A stretch of DNA of 64,000 nucleotides from JADJOY01 sp016713535 [NCBI: Deltaproteobacteria bacterium] (GCA_016713535.1 JADJOY010000016.1:173819-237818); one strand, 5' to 3'. Shown: positions 38,279 to 47,712, numbered from the stretch's first letter. Numbers and translations: made by a program. Notes: generated from the letters alone by a model not told the origin.

Positions 38279-38365
38279 CCGGGCGGGCTCGCGCCCGCCC
38301 CTACACTCCCGCACCGCGTGGCTGTGTAGGGGCGGGCGGCAGCACGCGCCGCCCGCCCATCGAAC
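38279..38365. repeat. Pair of family-B elements facing outward
   Basis: A minus-strand copy (38279-38307) reads GTAGGGGCGGGC, GCGA loop, GCCCGCCC. A plus-strand copy starts at 38325 with GTGTAGGGGCGGGCGGC and its complement near 38356. The two GTGTAG leads face each other across about 20 bases, the same arrangement as P2/P3 inside the tandem units at 50.3-51.3 kb. Confidence 0.6.
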
Positions 38366-38425
38366 GGACGTAGAGCGGCGGGCGCCGAACAATCGGCCGC
38401 GCCGCCGCGTCGAAGCGCTACTGGC

Positions 38426-38977
38426 TCAGGCCGCCGTCTCGGGCTTCTCGGGCCAGCCGTGGAAGATGCTGCCGGCGACGTTGTGGAGGTTCGTATAGCC
38501 CTTGGCGTTGGCCAGGAACTCGCACGCCGCCGACGAGCGCGCGCCCGCGGCGCAGTGCACGATCACGTTGGGCGCGTCCTTGGGAACCTCGGTGAAGCGC
38601 TTCTCGATCTGGTCGACGGGGATGTGGATGGCACCCGCGACGTGGCCGGCGCGCCACTCGTCGTAGGTCCGCACGTCGACCACCACGGAGCCCGGCGACT
38701 CCTTGAAGATCTGGTAGGCCTTGGCGCCGTCGATGTCGTCGTAGAGCCGGCCTTCGAGCACCATCGACGGGTTGACGCCCTTCCCGGCGGCGAGCGCCGC
38801 CACCTGGCCCTTGAGCACCTTGAGCTCGCTCGACAGCTCTTCCTTGAGGTTGGTGACTGCCGAGTCCTTGTAGCGAAGATCGCTCTCGAGACGCTCGATC
38901 CGGCCAGCGGCGGCGCTGGCGGTCTTGAAGGCATACGCGGCGGCGCCGAGCGCCACCAGCAACAGGAACGTGTACAT
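38426..38977 (-). CDS. Membrane-anchored rhodanese-domain protein
   Basis: Protein of 183 residues. ATG 38977 opens a membrane helix (FLLLVALGAAAYAFKTA). A coiled coil (RIERLESDLRYKDSAVTNLKEE, about residues 25-60) follows, then a rhodanese domain. The domain has VVVDVRTYDEWRAGHVAGAIHIP and the active-site loop HCAAGARSS with the sulfur-accepting Cys. It should move sulfur or act as a thiol sensor. It is divergent from the DsbD-type gene, which also handles thiols. Confidence 0.88.
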   Translation of the reverse strand: MYTFLLLVALGAAAYAFKTASAAAGRIERLESDLRYKDSAVTNLKEELSSELKVLKGQVAALAAGKGVNPSMVLEGRLYDDIDGAKAYQIFKESPGSVVVDVRTYDEWRAGHVAGAIHIPVDQIEKRFTEVPKDAPNVIVHCAAGARSSAACEFLANAKGYTNLHNVAGSIFHGWPEKPETAA

Positions 38978-39107
38978 GACGACCCTCCCCCCGGTTGAAC
39001 GCGCGAAGGTAATCGCCGGCGAATCCGGGGCGCAAACCCGGGTGGCGCGCGGCGTCGCGCCTTGTATGCCCGCCGCGCCGGGCGCTACGTTGCCCGCGGG
39101 TCGTACC

Positions 39108-41414
39108 GTGAACATTCGTGCCGCGCGCTGCGCGCTCGCCGCCCTCGCCTTCGGCGTGGCGTCGGTCGTGGCCGCGGGGTCGTCCGCCAGCGCGGCGCCC
39201 CGGGGCCACGTCGCCGCGTCGCTGCTCTCCGAGGCCGCGTCGATCGAGCCGGGCCGGCCGTTCTGGGTGGCGATCGAGCTGCGCCACGACGAGCACTGGC
39301 ACACCTACTGGAAGAACCCCGGCGACTCGGGTCTCGCGACCCAGATCGAGTGGGCGCTGCCCGCCGGCTTCCGTGCGGGCGAGATCCAGTGGCCGTTCCC
39401 GGGGCACATCGACGACGGCCCCCTCACCAGCTACGGCTACACGGGGCGCACCCTGCTGCCGGTCGAGGTCACGCCGGCTGCGGATGCGGCGCCCGGCCCG
39501 GTGAAGCTCGCCGGCCACGTGTCGTGGCTCGAGTGCGCCGACATCTGCGTCCCCGGCTCCGCCGACGTCTCGCTCACGGTGCCGGTGAAGCCGGGCGGCG
39601 GGGCACCCCTCGACGAGAAGCGCGCTCCCGAGTTCGCCGAGTGGCGCGCGCGGCTGCCGCTCGACGGCGCGGCGCTCGGCTACTCCTTCGCGGGCCGCTT
39701 CGACGACGCGACCCTCGAGGTCGACGTGACGCCGCCCGCGTGGATGACGAGCGGGGTCGGGAGCGCCGAGCTCTATCCGGCGAGCGCCGAGGTGATCCAG
39801 CACGCCGCCGCCCAGCAGTGGAAGGAAGACACCAAGCCGTTCCAGATCCGGGCGCCCCGCACCACCGCGTTCGACACCACGCCGACCCAGCTCGCGGGCG
39901 TGCTGGTGTCGGCGAACGGGTGGCGCGGCGCGGGCTCGGAACGCGCGATCGCCTTCGACGTCCCGCTGGCACGCAGCGCCGCGGCGCTCGCACCCGTCAC
40001 GCCCGGTGCCGCGGCCGCCGCCGGGCCCGGTGCCGCGACGAGCGTGGCCGCCGGCCCCGCCACCCGCGTCCACGCGTCCGACGCGAGCGCCACACCTGGC
40101 GCAGCGACGGCGGGCGCGGCGCTGAGCCTGCCCGCGGCGCTCGTGTTCGCGCTCCTCGGTGGGCTGATCCTCAACCTGATGCCGTGTGTGTTCCCGGTGC
40201 TGTCGCTCAAGGTGCTGGGGTTCGTGCAGCAAGCGCACCATCACCGCCGCGTCGCCATCGAGCACGCGCTGGTGTTCGCGGTCGGCGTGCTGGTCTCGTT
40301 CTGGGTGCTCGCGGGGGCGTTGATCGCGCTGCGCGCGGGCGGCGCGATGCTCGGCTGGGGCTTCCAGCTCCAGTCGCCGCCGTTCGTGGTCGCGCTCGCG
40401 GCGCTCTTCTTCGCGATGGCGCTCAACCTCTTCGACGTCTTCGAGATCAGCGGCGCGGCGGTGACGTCGAAGGCCAGCTCGGCCTCGGCGCGCGCCGGCT
40501 GGATGGGCTCGTTCCTGAGCGGCTGCCTCGCCACCGTGGTCGCCACGCCGTGCACCGCGCCGTTCATGGGCGCGGCCCTCGGCTTCGCGCTCGCGCAACC
40601 GGCGTGGGTGGCGCTCGCGATCTTCACCGCGCTCGGCGTGGGGATGGCGCTGCCCTACGTGGTGCTGGTCAGCTCGCCCCACCTCATGCGACTCATCCCC
40701 AGGCCCGGCGAGTGGATGAACTCGGTCCGCCACGCGATGGGCTTCCTGCTCCTGGCCACGGTCGTCTGGCTGGCGTGGGTGCTCGGCAAGCAAGCCGGCA
40801 ACGACGCGGTCATCACGCTGCTCGGGTCGCTGTGGGTGATCGGCGTCGGGCTCTGGATCGCGGGGCGGTGGGGATCGATCGTGGCGAGCGACACCAGCCG
40901 GCTGGTGTCGCGATTCGCCGCCGTCGCCCTGAGCGCGCTCGGCTTGTGGTTCGCGATTTCCCACATCGACCCGGAGTGCAGCGCGGCCTCGCCCGACTCG
41001 CCCGCGTGCCAGATCCGCGCGCCTGCGCAGACCCGGAAGCCGGTCCAAGAGGGCTCGACCACCTGGGAGCCGTGGTCCGAGGAGCGCGTCGCGCAGGCCC
41101 TCGCCGCCGGCCAGCACGTGCTGGTCGACGCCACCGCGGCGTGGTGCCTGAGCTGCCAGGTGAACGAGAAGGTGGCGCTCTCGACCAGCGCGGTGCAGGC
41201 CGCGCTCGCCGACAAGGGTGTGGTCACGCTGCGCGCCGACTGGACCCATCGCGACGAGAAGATCACCCGCTGGCTCGGGTCGTTCGGCCGCGCCGGCGTG
41301 CCGCTCTACGTCCTCTACGGCGTGAACCCCGGCGGGCGTGAGCCCGAGACGGTGGTGCTGCCCGCGGTGCTCACGCCGCAGATCGTCCTCGACGCCCTCG
41401 CGCGTCTCTCCTGA
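39108..41414 (+). CDS. DsbD/ScsB-family thiol:disulfide interchange protein
   Basis: Membrane reductant conduit of 768 residues that carries electrons from cytoplasmic thioredoxin to periplasmic proteins. GTG 39108 gives a signal peptide (CALAALAFGVASVVAAG). The periplasmic N-domain (about 30-290) has HWHTYWKNPGDSG and VSWLECADICVPG, the Cys pair of the ScsB/DsbD-alpha type. The eight-helix core holds the two redox Cys in LNLMPCVFPVLSLK and VATPCTAPFMGAA. The C-terminal thioredoxin domain has AAWCLSCQVNEK. A signal-peptide redoxin gene and an esterase gene follow. Confidence 0.93.
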   Translation: MNIRAARCALAALAFGVASVVAAGSSASAAPRGHVAASLLSEAASIEPGRPFWVAIELRHDEHWHTYWKNPGDSGLATQIEWALPAGFRAGEIQWPFPGHIDDGPLTSYGYTGRTLLPVEVTPAADAAPGPVKLAGHVSWLECADICVPGSADVSLTVPVKPGGGAPLDEKRAPEFAEWRARLPLDGAALGYSFAGRFDDATLEVDVTPPAWMTSGVGSAELYPASAEVIQHAAAQQWKEDTKPFQIRAPRTTAFDTTPTQLAGVLVSANGWRGAGSERAIAFDVPLARSAAALAPVTPGAAAAAGPGAATSVAAGPATRVHASDASATPGAATAGAALSLPAALVFALLGGLILNLMPCVFPVLSLKVLGFVQQAHHHRRVAIEHALVFAVGVLVSFWVLAGALIALRAGGAMLGWGFQLQSPPFVVALAALFFAMALNLFDVFEISGAAVTSKASSASARAGWMGSFLSGCLATVVATPCTAPFMGAALGFALAQPAWVALAIFTALGVGMALPYVVLVSSPHLMRLIPRPGEWMNSVRHAMGFLLLATVVWLAWVLGKQAGNDAVITLLGSLWVIGVGLWIAGRWGSIVASDTSRLVSRFAAVALSALGLWFAISHIDPECSAASPDSPACQIRAPAQTRKPVQEGSTTWEPWSEERVAQALAAGQHVLVDATAAWCLSCQVNEKVALSTSAVQAALADKGVVTLRADWTHRDEKITRWLGSFGRAGVPLYVLYGVNPGGREPETVVLPAVLTPQIVLDALARLS

Positions 41415-41467
41415 AACGTTCGACGAACGTCCCGTCCCCCCTCCGGAACGGAAAGGTTGGCCACACC

Positions 41468-42079
41468 ATGAAGCGCATTCGATCGGGGGCGAGCGCCGCG
41501 TTGCTCGCGGCACTCGCCCTGATGCCACGCGTGGCACTCGCCGAGGCCGTGATCGGCAAGCCCGCGCCCGCGTTCTCGCTGCCCGACACCAACGGCCACA
41601 CGGTGACCCTCGCCGAGCAACAGGGGAAGTGGGTGGTCCTCGAGTGGACCAACCCCGAGTGCCCGTTCGTGAAGAAGCAATACGGCAAGGGGAACATGCA
41701 GAAGCTCCAGGAGACCTACACCGGCAAGGGCGTGACGTGGCTCTCGATCGGCTCGTCCGCCCCCGGCAAGGAAGGGAACTACCCGCCGGCCAGGTGGAAC
41801 GAGATCCAGAAGGAGCGCAACGCCCACCCCACCGCCACCCTCCTCGACCCCGACGGCGCGGTCGGCCGGTCCTATGGCGCCAAGACCACGCCCCACATGT
41901 TCGTGATCGACCCGACCGGGACCCTGGTCTACCAGGGTGCGATCGACGATCATTCGTCGCCGTTCGGCGATCCCGCCGACGCCAAGAACCACGTCGCGGC
42001 GGCCCTCGACGAGGGGATTAGCGGCAAGCCGGTGACGACGGCGTCGACCAAGCCGTACGGTTGCAGCGTCAAGTACTGA
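41468..42079 (+). CDS. Periplasmic redoxin (AhpC/TSA-like)
   Basis: Thioredoxin-fold protein of 203 residues with a signal peptide (ASAALLAALALMPRVALA). Redoxin domain: IGKPAPAFSLPDTNGHTVTL, and the single active Cys in TNPECPFVKKQYG, in place of CxxC. The TTPHMFVIDPTG cis-Pro loop is present. The conserved end PYGCSVKY adds a second Cys. It is a likely substrate of the DsbD-type protein encoded 53 bases upstream. Confidence 0.88.
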   Translation: MKRIRSGASAALLAALALMPRVALAEAVIGKPAPAFSLPDTNGHTVTLAEQQGKWVVLEWTNPECPFVKKQYGKGNMQKLQETYTGKGVTWLSIGSSAPGKEGNYPPARWNEIQKERNAHPTATLLDPDGAVGRSYGAKTTPHMFVIDPTGTLVYQGAIDDHSSPFGDPADAKNHVAAALDEGISGKPVTTASTKPYGCSVKY

Positions 42080-42104
42080 GCGAAACGAAGCGGGAGGACG
42101 GCAC

Positions 42105-43433
42105 GTGATCGGGTGGCTCTTCTTGTTCGGCAGCCTGGTGGGAGCGTGGTTCACCTACAACGCGTTCCGGCCGATCTACGCGCCCGCGAAGGTCGCGGTG
42201 GTGAGCTTCTTCGCCGGCTGGCTCACCAACGAGCTGGTGCTGCACCACCTCGTCTGGCAGATGGCGATGGCGGCCGGCTTCCTCGCGCTCGGCGCCTTGC
42301 AGACACCGGCCGGCTACTTCGGGCTCGCCATCACGATGGCGTCGTGGGTGGGGCTCGCCGAGCTCTACCGGCGATCCACGCTCGCCGAGGGCGCGGTCGA
42401 GAAGGCGCTCGTCGCCTCGCTCGGTGAAAGCTACCGGAGCCAGATCGATCCGACGGTCGGCCACGACAAGGCGCCATCGATCGACTGGCGTCAGCTCGCG
42501 AATCCCTTCCCGATCCACCACCCCGAGGTGAAGCGGATCCGAGACATCGTCTTCCGCCGTACCGCGGGCATCAACCTGAAGCTCGACGTCTACCACCGGC
42601 GCGACCTGCCCACGGGCGCGCCGGTGCTCCTCTACATCCACGGTGGCGGGTGGGTGATCGGCAGCAAGAACGAGCAGGGCCTGCCGCTCATGACGCACAT
42701 GGCGTCGCGTGGCTGGGTGTGCATCAACGCCAACTACCGGCTCGCGCCGCACGGCACCATGCCCGAGCCGGTGATCGACCTGAAGCACGCGATCAAGTGG
42801 ATCCGCGAGCACGCCGGGGAGTACGGCGGCGACCCGAGCTTCCTGGTGGTGTCGGGCGGCTCGGCGGGAGGACATCTGGCGGCGCTGGTGGCGCTCACGG
42901 CCAACGACCGCGAGCTCCAGCCAGGCTTCGAGAACGTCGACACGCGGGTCTCCGGCGCGATCCCGATCTACGGTGTCTACGACCTCGCCGACCGCCACGG
43001 ACTGTGGCCGCACCGCGACCTCGACAAGCTCATGGAGAGCTACGTGATGAAGGTGTCGCGGTCGGAGGCGCCGCACGCCTACGACAAGTACTCGCCGATC
43101 ATGCGGATCACCCCGGAGGCGCCGCCGTGCCTGGTGATCCACGGCGCGCTCGACACCCTGGTGCCGGTCGAGGACGCGCGGCGGTTCGCGGACAAGCTAC
43201 GACGGACGTCCAAGGCGCCGGTCGTGTACGCGGAGATCCCCGGCGCTCAGCACGCGTTCGAGATCTTCCCGTCGCTGCGCGCGCTCTCGGTGATCCACGG
43301 CATGGAGCGCTTCCTCGCGTACCTGCTGAGCGAGCACAAGCGCGCGGCGGCGCGGGCCGCTGCCGCGCCGCCGCCGAGCACGCCACCCACGCTGACGCCG
43401 CCCGCGCCGCTCGGCCCGCCCGCGCTGGCGTAG
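42105..43433 (+). CDS. Alpha/beta hydrolase (HSL-type esterase) with N-terminal membrane helices
   Basis: Esterase/lipase of 442 residues. Three or so N-terminal membrane helices (FLFGSLVGAWFTYNAF; AMAAGFLALGALQ) precede a hydrolase domain. That domain has the oxyanion HGGG in LLYIHGGGWVIGSKNE and the nucleophile in VSGGSAGGHLAALV. Acid and His are in HGALDTLVPVED and PGAQHAFEIF. The tail is Ala/Pro-rich. GTG 42105 is the start. It follows the redoxin gene by 25 bases and is probably cotranscribed. Substrate unknown. Confidence 0.88.
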   Translation: MIGWLFLFGSLVGAWFTYNAFRPIYAPAKVAVVSFFAGWLTNELVLHHLVWQMAMAAGFLALGALQTPAGYFGLAITMASWVGLAELYRRSTLAEGAVEKALVASLGESYRSQIDPTVGHDKAPSIDWRQLANPFPIHHPEVKRIRDIVFRRTAGINLKLDVYHRRDLPTGAPVLLYIHGGGWVIGSKNEQGLPLMTHMASRGWVCINANYRLAPHGTMPEPVIDLKHAIKWIREHAGEYGGDPSFLVVSGGSAGGHLAALVALTANDRELQPGFENVDTRVSGAIPIYGVYDLADRHGLWPHRDLDKLMESYVMKVSRSEAPHAYDKYSPIMRITPEAPPCLVIHGALDTLVPVEDARRFADKLRRTSKAPVVYAEIPGAQHAFEIFPSLRALSVIHGMERFLAYLLSEHKRAAARAAAAPPPSTPPTLTPPAPLGPPALA

Positions 43434-43436
43434 TAC

Positions 43437-44146
43437 CGGCCGGAGCGGCGGTGCTCCGGCACCGATCCATCCCGCCTCGGCCGCGAGGGACCGCGGCCCT
43501 CCAACGCGGCATCGAACGGCCTGGAGGGCCGCGCTCCGTCGCGGCCGGGGGATCGATCCCGATCGATGGCGATCCCGGGCGGGCTCACCCCCGCCCCGAC
43601 GCTCCCGCGGCTCGGCCCCGCTGTGTACGGGCGACCGTCAGGCCGACACGTTCGCACCGATCGTGATCGAGCGCCGTGGCAACACGGCCTGGAGGGCCGC
43701 GCTCCGTCGCGGCCGGGGATCGATCCCGATCGATGGCGATCCCGGCGGGCTCACCCCGCCCCGACGCTCCCGCGGTTCGGCCCCGCTGTGTACGCGCGAC
43801 CGTCAGGCCGACACGTTCGCACCGATCGTGATCGAGCGCCGTGGCAACACGGCCTGGAGGGCCGCGCTCCGTCGCGGCCGAGGGATCGATCCCGATCGAT
43901 GGCGATCCCGCGCGGGCTCACCCCCGCCCCGACGCTCCCGCGTTTCGGCCCCGCTGTGTACGGGCGACCGTCAGGCCGACACGTTCGCACCGATCGTGAT
44001 CGAGCGCCGTGGCAACACGGCCTGGAGGGCCGCGCTCCGTCGCGGCCGAGGGATCGATCCCGATCGATGGCGATCCCGGGCGGGCTCACCCCCGCCCCGA
44101 CGCTCCGCGGTTCGGCCCCGCTGTGTACGGGCGACCGGCCGGCGCC
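43437..44146. repeat. Tandem array 1: about 3.7 units of 165-170 bp, plus a lead-in block
   Basis: Copies of a compound unit start at 43521, 43689, 43854 and 44024, with near-identical sequence. Each unit begins with a family-A hairpin (CTGGAG, arms GGCCGCG / CGCGGCC, loop CTCCGT). It continues with GATCGATCCCGATCGATGG, then a minus-strand family-B hairpin (GTGA loop). It ends with GCTGTGTACGGGCGACCGTC and a spacer containing GCACCGATCGTGATCGAGC. The last unit is cut at GCGACCGG next to the DedA stop. The lead-in 43437-43520 repeats the 37432-37516 block. Frames running through it are side effects of the repeat and not genes. Confidence 0.85.
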
Positions 44147-44818
44147 TCACTCGGCAGCGGGCTTCGCCGCCGGCTGCGGGTTGCGCTTGGCGCGGACGAA
44201 CTCGACCACCAGCGGCAACACCGAGACGCCGATGATGCCGAGGATCACCAGCTCGAAGTTCTGCTTCACGACCGGGATGTTGCCGAAGAGCTTGCCGGCG
44301 GCGAGGCAGATCGTCACCCACAAGATGCCGCCGACGATGTTGAAGCTGCCGAACCGCGAGTACGCCATGTTGCCGATGCCGGCCACGAACGGCGCGAAGG
44401 TCCGGATGATCGGCACGAACCGCGCGAGGATGATCGTCTTGCCGCCGTGCACCTCGTAGAACTCCTGGGTGCGCAACAGGTGCTTCTTGTTGAGCCAGAT
44501 CGAGTCTTCCTTGGTGAAGACCTTCGGCCCCAGGTAGCGCCCGATCGCGTAGTTGACCGCGTCACCCAGGATCGCCGCCGCGGTCATCGAGATCCACAGG
44601 ATCTCGATCCGGATCGGCGAGCCCTCGATCGCGCTCAGGGCGCCGGCCGCGAAGAGCAGCGAGTCGCCCGGCAGGAACGGCGTCACGACCAGCCCCGTCT
44701 CGCAGAACACGATCGCGAAGAGCACCAGGTAGAGCCACGGACCGAGCTGCCCCGCGAAGTCGTTGAGGTGCTTGTCGAGGTGCAGAAAGAGATCGATCGC
44801 GGCGTGGATCAATTCCAT
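44147..44818 (-). CDS. DedA-family membrane protein
   Basis: Integral membrane protein of 223 residues in the DedA/VTT family, several of which scramble or translocate lipid carriers. ATG 44818 gives MELIHAAIDLFLHLDKHL. Family blocks are FCETGLVVTPFLPGDSLLFAAG, ILGDAVNYAIGRYLG, FYEVHGGKTIILARFVPIIRTFAPFVAGIGNM and the end FVRAKRNPQP. The GD and R residues of the family are kept. It stands alone, with its stop touching tandem array 1. Confidence 0.93.
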   Translation of the reverse strand: MELIHAAIDLFLHLDKHLNDFAGQLGPWLYLVLFAIVFCETGLVVTPFLPGDSLLFAAGALSAIEGSPIRIEILWISMTAAAILGDAVNYAIGRYLGPKVFTKEDSIWLNKKHLLRTQEFYEVHGGKTIILARFVPIIRTFAPFVAGIGNMAYSRFGSFNIVGGILWVTICLAAGKLFGNIPVVKQNFELVILGIIGVSVLPLVVEFVRAKRNPQPAAKPAAE

Positions 44819-44982
44819 GGAGAGACCACTCCTGCGTGGGGGAATCGCGCGGTTTACCCGCCGTGCCGAGCGCACGGCAACCGCGCGGACGAGGCCCGCC
44901 TAGGTCGTGCCCCGCGAAGCTCCTGACCACGGCGCGCGCCAGCGGCGCGCCGACGAGCGCAGCGAGTCGGCTTGGGGGTGGG

Positions 44983-45035
44983 GCCCCGCAAAAACCAACG
45001 CTTTTTTGCGGGGCGGGGGTCTGGAACAGACCCCC
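44983..45035 (-). terminator. Two strong adjacent hairpins
   Basis: GCCCCGCAAAAA pairs with TTTTTTGCGGGGC across a short CCAACGC loop (44983-45014). Directly after it, GGGGGTCTG and CAGACCCCC pair around GAA (45015-45035). They lie 14 bases after the stop of the inositol-phosphatase-like gene. The run of U on the minus strand is inside the stem rather than after it, so the activity is as a terminator or RNA-stabilising end. Confidence 0.65.
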
Positions 45036-45048
45036 GAGAAAGCATCGT

Positions 45049-45861
45049 TCAGCGCGCGAGCGGGACGAAGCAGGGGCGCAGGGCGGCGATGGCGCTCGGG
45101 TGGCCGATGAGCACGTCGCCGTCGCATCTCTCGCCCTCGACCATGCGCGTGTAGTCGATCGGCCGGCCGTCCATGGTGTGGACCTCGACCCCCACCCGCG
45201 CCGCGATCGCGTGCGCGCCGGCGACGTCCCAGATCCACGGCGCCAGCAGGTGCGCCGCCGTGGCGCCGCGGCGCGCGCCGACCAGCGCCACGTGGAGCGC
45301 GGCGCTGCCGTAGCCGCGGCAGCGCCCGGGGTAGCCGGAGAGCTGGTAGCGCAGGTGGGCCTTCGAGTCGATCAGCAGCGCGGAGCGCTCGTCGACGGCG
45401 ACCGTCGCGTCGGCGGCGAACGGCTCGAGCGGCGTCGCGTTGGAGAAGGCCGGCGTCGCGGGATCGAGATCGGCCAGGAAGGTGGTCTCCCAGATCGGCG
45501 CGTGGACGATCCCACCCACCGGGCGCGCCGCGCGGTCGAGCACGCCGATCGCGATGCACCACCCCGGGTGGCGCGCCGCGAACGACTCGGTGCCGTCGAT
45601 CGGATCGATCGCGAAGGTGAGCTCCGCCGTGGCCGCCGCCGCTCCCACGCCGCCCTCCTCGCCCACGATCCGCGCGTCCGGCCAGCGCTCGCCGATCGCC
45701 CGCCGGAGCAGCTCCTCGACCTTGCGGTCGGCCTCGGTGACGATCGTCGAGTCCGCCTTGAGCTGGGTGCCGAGACTCACCTCGCCGCGGTAGTAACGGA
45801 GCGCGAGGCGCGCGGCCTCCTCGACGGCCGGCAACAGGTCACGGAGCGAGCGAGCGGGCAC
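45049..45861 (-). CDS. Inositol monophosphatase-family phosphatase (CysQ/HisN-like)
   Basis: Magnesium- and lithium-sensitive phosphatase fold, 270 residues. Metal-binding blocks are TEADRKVEELL, IVGEEGG, DPIDGTESFAA and the C-terminal APWIWDVAGAHAIA. Members act on inositol phosphate, 3'-phosphoadenosine phosphate or histidinol phosphate, and the sequence does not decide between these. ATG 45861 is the only suitable start. It ends just before a pair of hairpins. Confidence 0.9.
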   Translation of the reverse strand: MPARSLRDLLPAVEEAARLALRYYRGEVSLGTQLKADSTIVTEADRKVEELLRRAIGERWPDARIVGEEGGVGAAAATAELTFAIDPIDGTESFAARHPGWCIAIGVLDRAARPVGGIVHAPIWETTFLADLDPATPAFSNATPLEPFAADATVAVDERSALLIDSKAHLRYQLSGYPGRCRGYGSAALHVALVGARRGATAAHLLAPWIWDVAGAHAIAARVGVEVHTMDGRPIDYTRMVEGERCDGDVLIGHPSAIAALRPCFVPLAR

Positions 45862-46021
45862 GGGTGGCTCCCAGGGCGAGACAAGGGGTCCAACCGTGGG
45901 AACCTATCGTGCCGAACGAAGGACTGGCGTGTGGTTTGTCACGGCACACCGAGCTTGCTCGGCGGTAGGACGTTCGCCGATGATCGGCGCCCATTCGTCA
46001 TCCCACCCCCGTGGAGCTTCC

Positions 46022-47674
46022 GTGACCCTCGCCCGCCGATCCCGTCTCACGACGACCGCACGCGCCGCGCGCACCGCCGTCGTCTGTGCCGCCCTCGCCA
46101 TGCCCGCGCTCGCGCCCCGCGCCGAGGCCTCGTTCATCGAGTCCCTCGGCCAGGGCTCGCGCGCCATCGGGCTGGGCAACGCCTTCATCGGTGTCGCCGA
46201 CGACCTCACCGCCAACTACTACAACCCGGCCGGGCTCACCCAGCTCATCGGCGGCCCCAAGAGCGACTCGATGTTCACCACCAGCATGGTGGCGCTCCAG
46301 CTCTACTACCGCGAGCCGGTGATCGAGGGGCGGTCCCGGGTGGCGGTCGGCGAGAAGATCGAGATGGACGACGAGTTCCCGTCGTGGGCCGCCGAGCCCA
46401 CCGCGCCGTTCGGGCTGGAGATCGGCGATCGCCTCTACGTGGTGCCTTTCCCGATCCAGATCCCGTTCGCGGGCTCGGTGCAGTTCCCGTTCAGCCGCGG
46501 CGACGCGCGCTACAGCGCGGCCGAGGTCGGGCAGATCTTCGTCACGTGGTCGCCCTCCATGGCGATCAAGGCCAACGACTGGCTGTCGGTGGGCGTGGGC
46601 TTCGATCTCATGGTCGCCACCGACGTGTGGCAGAAGGCGGCGATCGGCGACGGCGCGGTGTGCGAGGACCTGCAGGGCGCGACGGGCGGGCTGATCCCGT
46701 GCGGCAAGCCCGTCGAGGAAGGCGGCTTCGGAACCCGCAACGGCGTCGACGACGGCTACACGCTGCTGCGCGCCGCGCAGGAGTTCCGCACCGGGCTTTC
46801 GCCGGTGAACGACGTCAACCTCGACCTGCGGACCCCGGGCTTCCACGCCGGCGTGATGCTCTTCCCCCGCGAAGACCTGCGCATCGGCGCCGTCTACCGA
46901 AGCGCCATGACGCCGACCATCCCGGGCCGCCTCGAGAGCCACTTCGAGGAGGCGATCACCCGCCCGGGCGGCACCTACAACGGCGCGCTGCTCTACCTGC
47001 CCGAGGACGCCAGCCGCTTCGAGCTCGAGTTCCCGCTGCCGCAGCAGGTGGGCGCGGGCATCAGCTACGACATCTCCGATCAGTGGATGGTCGCGCTCGA
47101 CTGGTCGTGGGTCGACTGGGACGGCGCCCGCAACAAGGACCTGATCAAGATCAAGAACCCGGACGGGCTCTCGCCGATCACGATCCTCCCCGAAGGGCTC
47201 GGCGGGCTCCCTCTCGGCCCGATCACCGTCCCGGGTTTCCAGACGCTGCTCATCCCGCGCGACGGCTGGACCTCGGTGCACAGCCTGCGTGGCGGCGTCG
47301 ACTGGCAGCCGCTCCGTGGCCTGCGTGTCGACGCGGGCATCTGGTGGGACCCGACCCCCACGCCCGACAGCGACTTCACGCCGGACTCGGACCCCGGCGA
47401 TCGCCTCGTGTACTCGGGGGCGATCGGCTACTACGGCCTCGCGGACGGCATGATCGACATCGCCGGCCACCTCCAGTGGATCACCATCGAGACCCGCCAC
47501 ATCGCGGTCGGCGAGAGCCGAAACCTCGGTGGCTCGATCTCGCTGCCGGCGATCACGCTCGGCGAAGAGCCGACCGGCGAGCCGTCCTACCCCTTCTACC
47601 CGAACGACACCTTCGCCATGGACTTCGGCGGCCAGATCATCAACTGGGGCCTGACACTCACGATCCACCTGTAA
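46022..47674 (+). CDS. FadL-family outer-membrane porin
   Basis: Long-chain fatty acid or hydrocarbon transport porin of 550 residues. GTG 46022 is chosen for GGAG six bases upstream. ATG 45980 is an alternative. A signal peptide (AVVCAALAMPALAPRAEA) is followed by SFIESLGQGSRAIGLGNA and DDLTANYYNPAGLTQL, the N-terminal hatch with the NPA motif of FadL. The C-terminal half is alternating strands ending IINWGLTLTIHL. A cysteine pair (VCEDLQG, IPCGK) probably makes one loop disulfide. No beta-oxidation genes are near. Confidence 0.9.
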   Translation: MTLARRSRLTTTARAARTAVVCAALAMPALAPRAEASFIESLGQGSRAIGLGNAFIGVADDLTANYYNPAGLTQLIGGPKSDSMFTTSMVALQLYYREPVIEGRSRVAVGEKIEMDDEFPSWAAEPTAPFGLEIGDRLYVVPFPIQIPFAGSVQFPFSRGDARYSAAEVGQIFVTWSPSMAIKANDWLSVGVGFDLMVATDVWQKAAIGDGAVCEDLQGATGGLIPCGKPVEEGGFGTRNGVDDGYTLLRAAQEFRTGLSPVNDVNLDLRTPGFHAGVMLFPREDLRIGAVYRSAMTPTIPGRLESHFEEAITRPGGTYNGALLYLPEDASRFELEFPLPQQVGAGISYDISDQWMVALDWSWVDWDGARNKDLIKIKNPDGLSPITILPEGLGGLPLGPITVPGFQTLLIPRDGWTSVHSLRGGVDWQPLRGLRVDAGIWWDPTPTPDSDFTPDSDPGDRLVYSGAIGYYGLADGMIDIAGHLQWITIETRHIAVGESRNLGGSISLPAITLGEEPTGEPSYPFYPNDTFAMDFGGQIINWGLTLTIHL

Positions 47675-47712
47675 CGGCGGAAGAAGCGAAGAGTGTCCAC
47701 GCTCGTTCGCTG

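Noticed and set aside
38418-41537. 1039-residue open frame opposite the DsbD-type gene
   Set aside because: It is the shadow of DsbD and rhodanese sequences with no motif of its own.
43566-44459. 297-residue repetitive open frame through tandem array 1
   Set aside because: Same reason: the repeats are open by chance in GC-rich DNA and the frame continues antisense into DedA.
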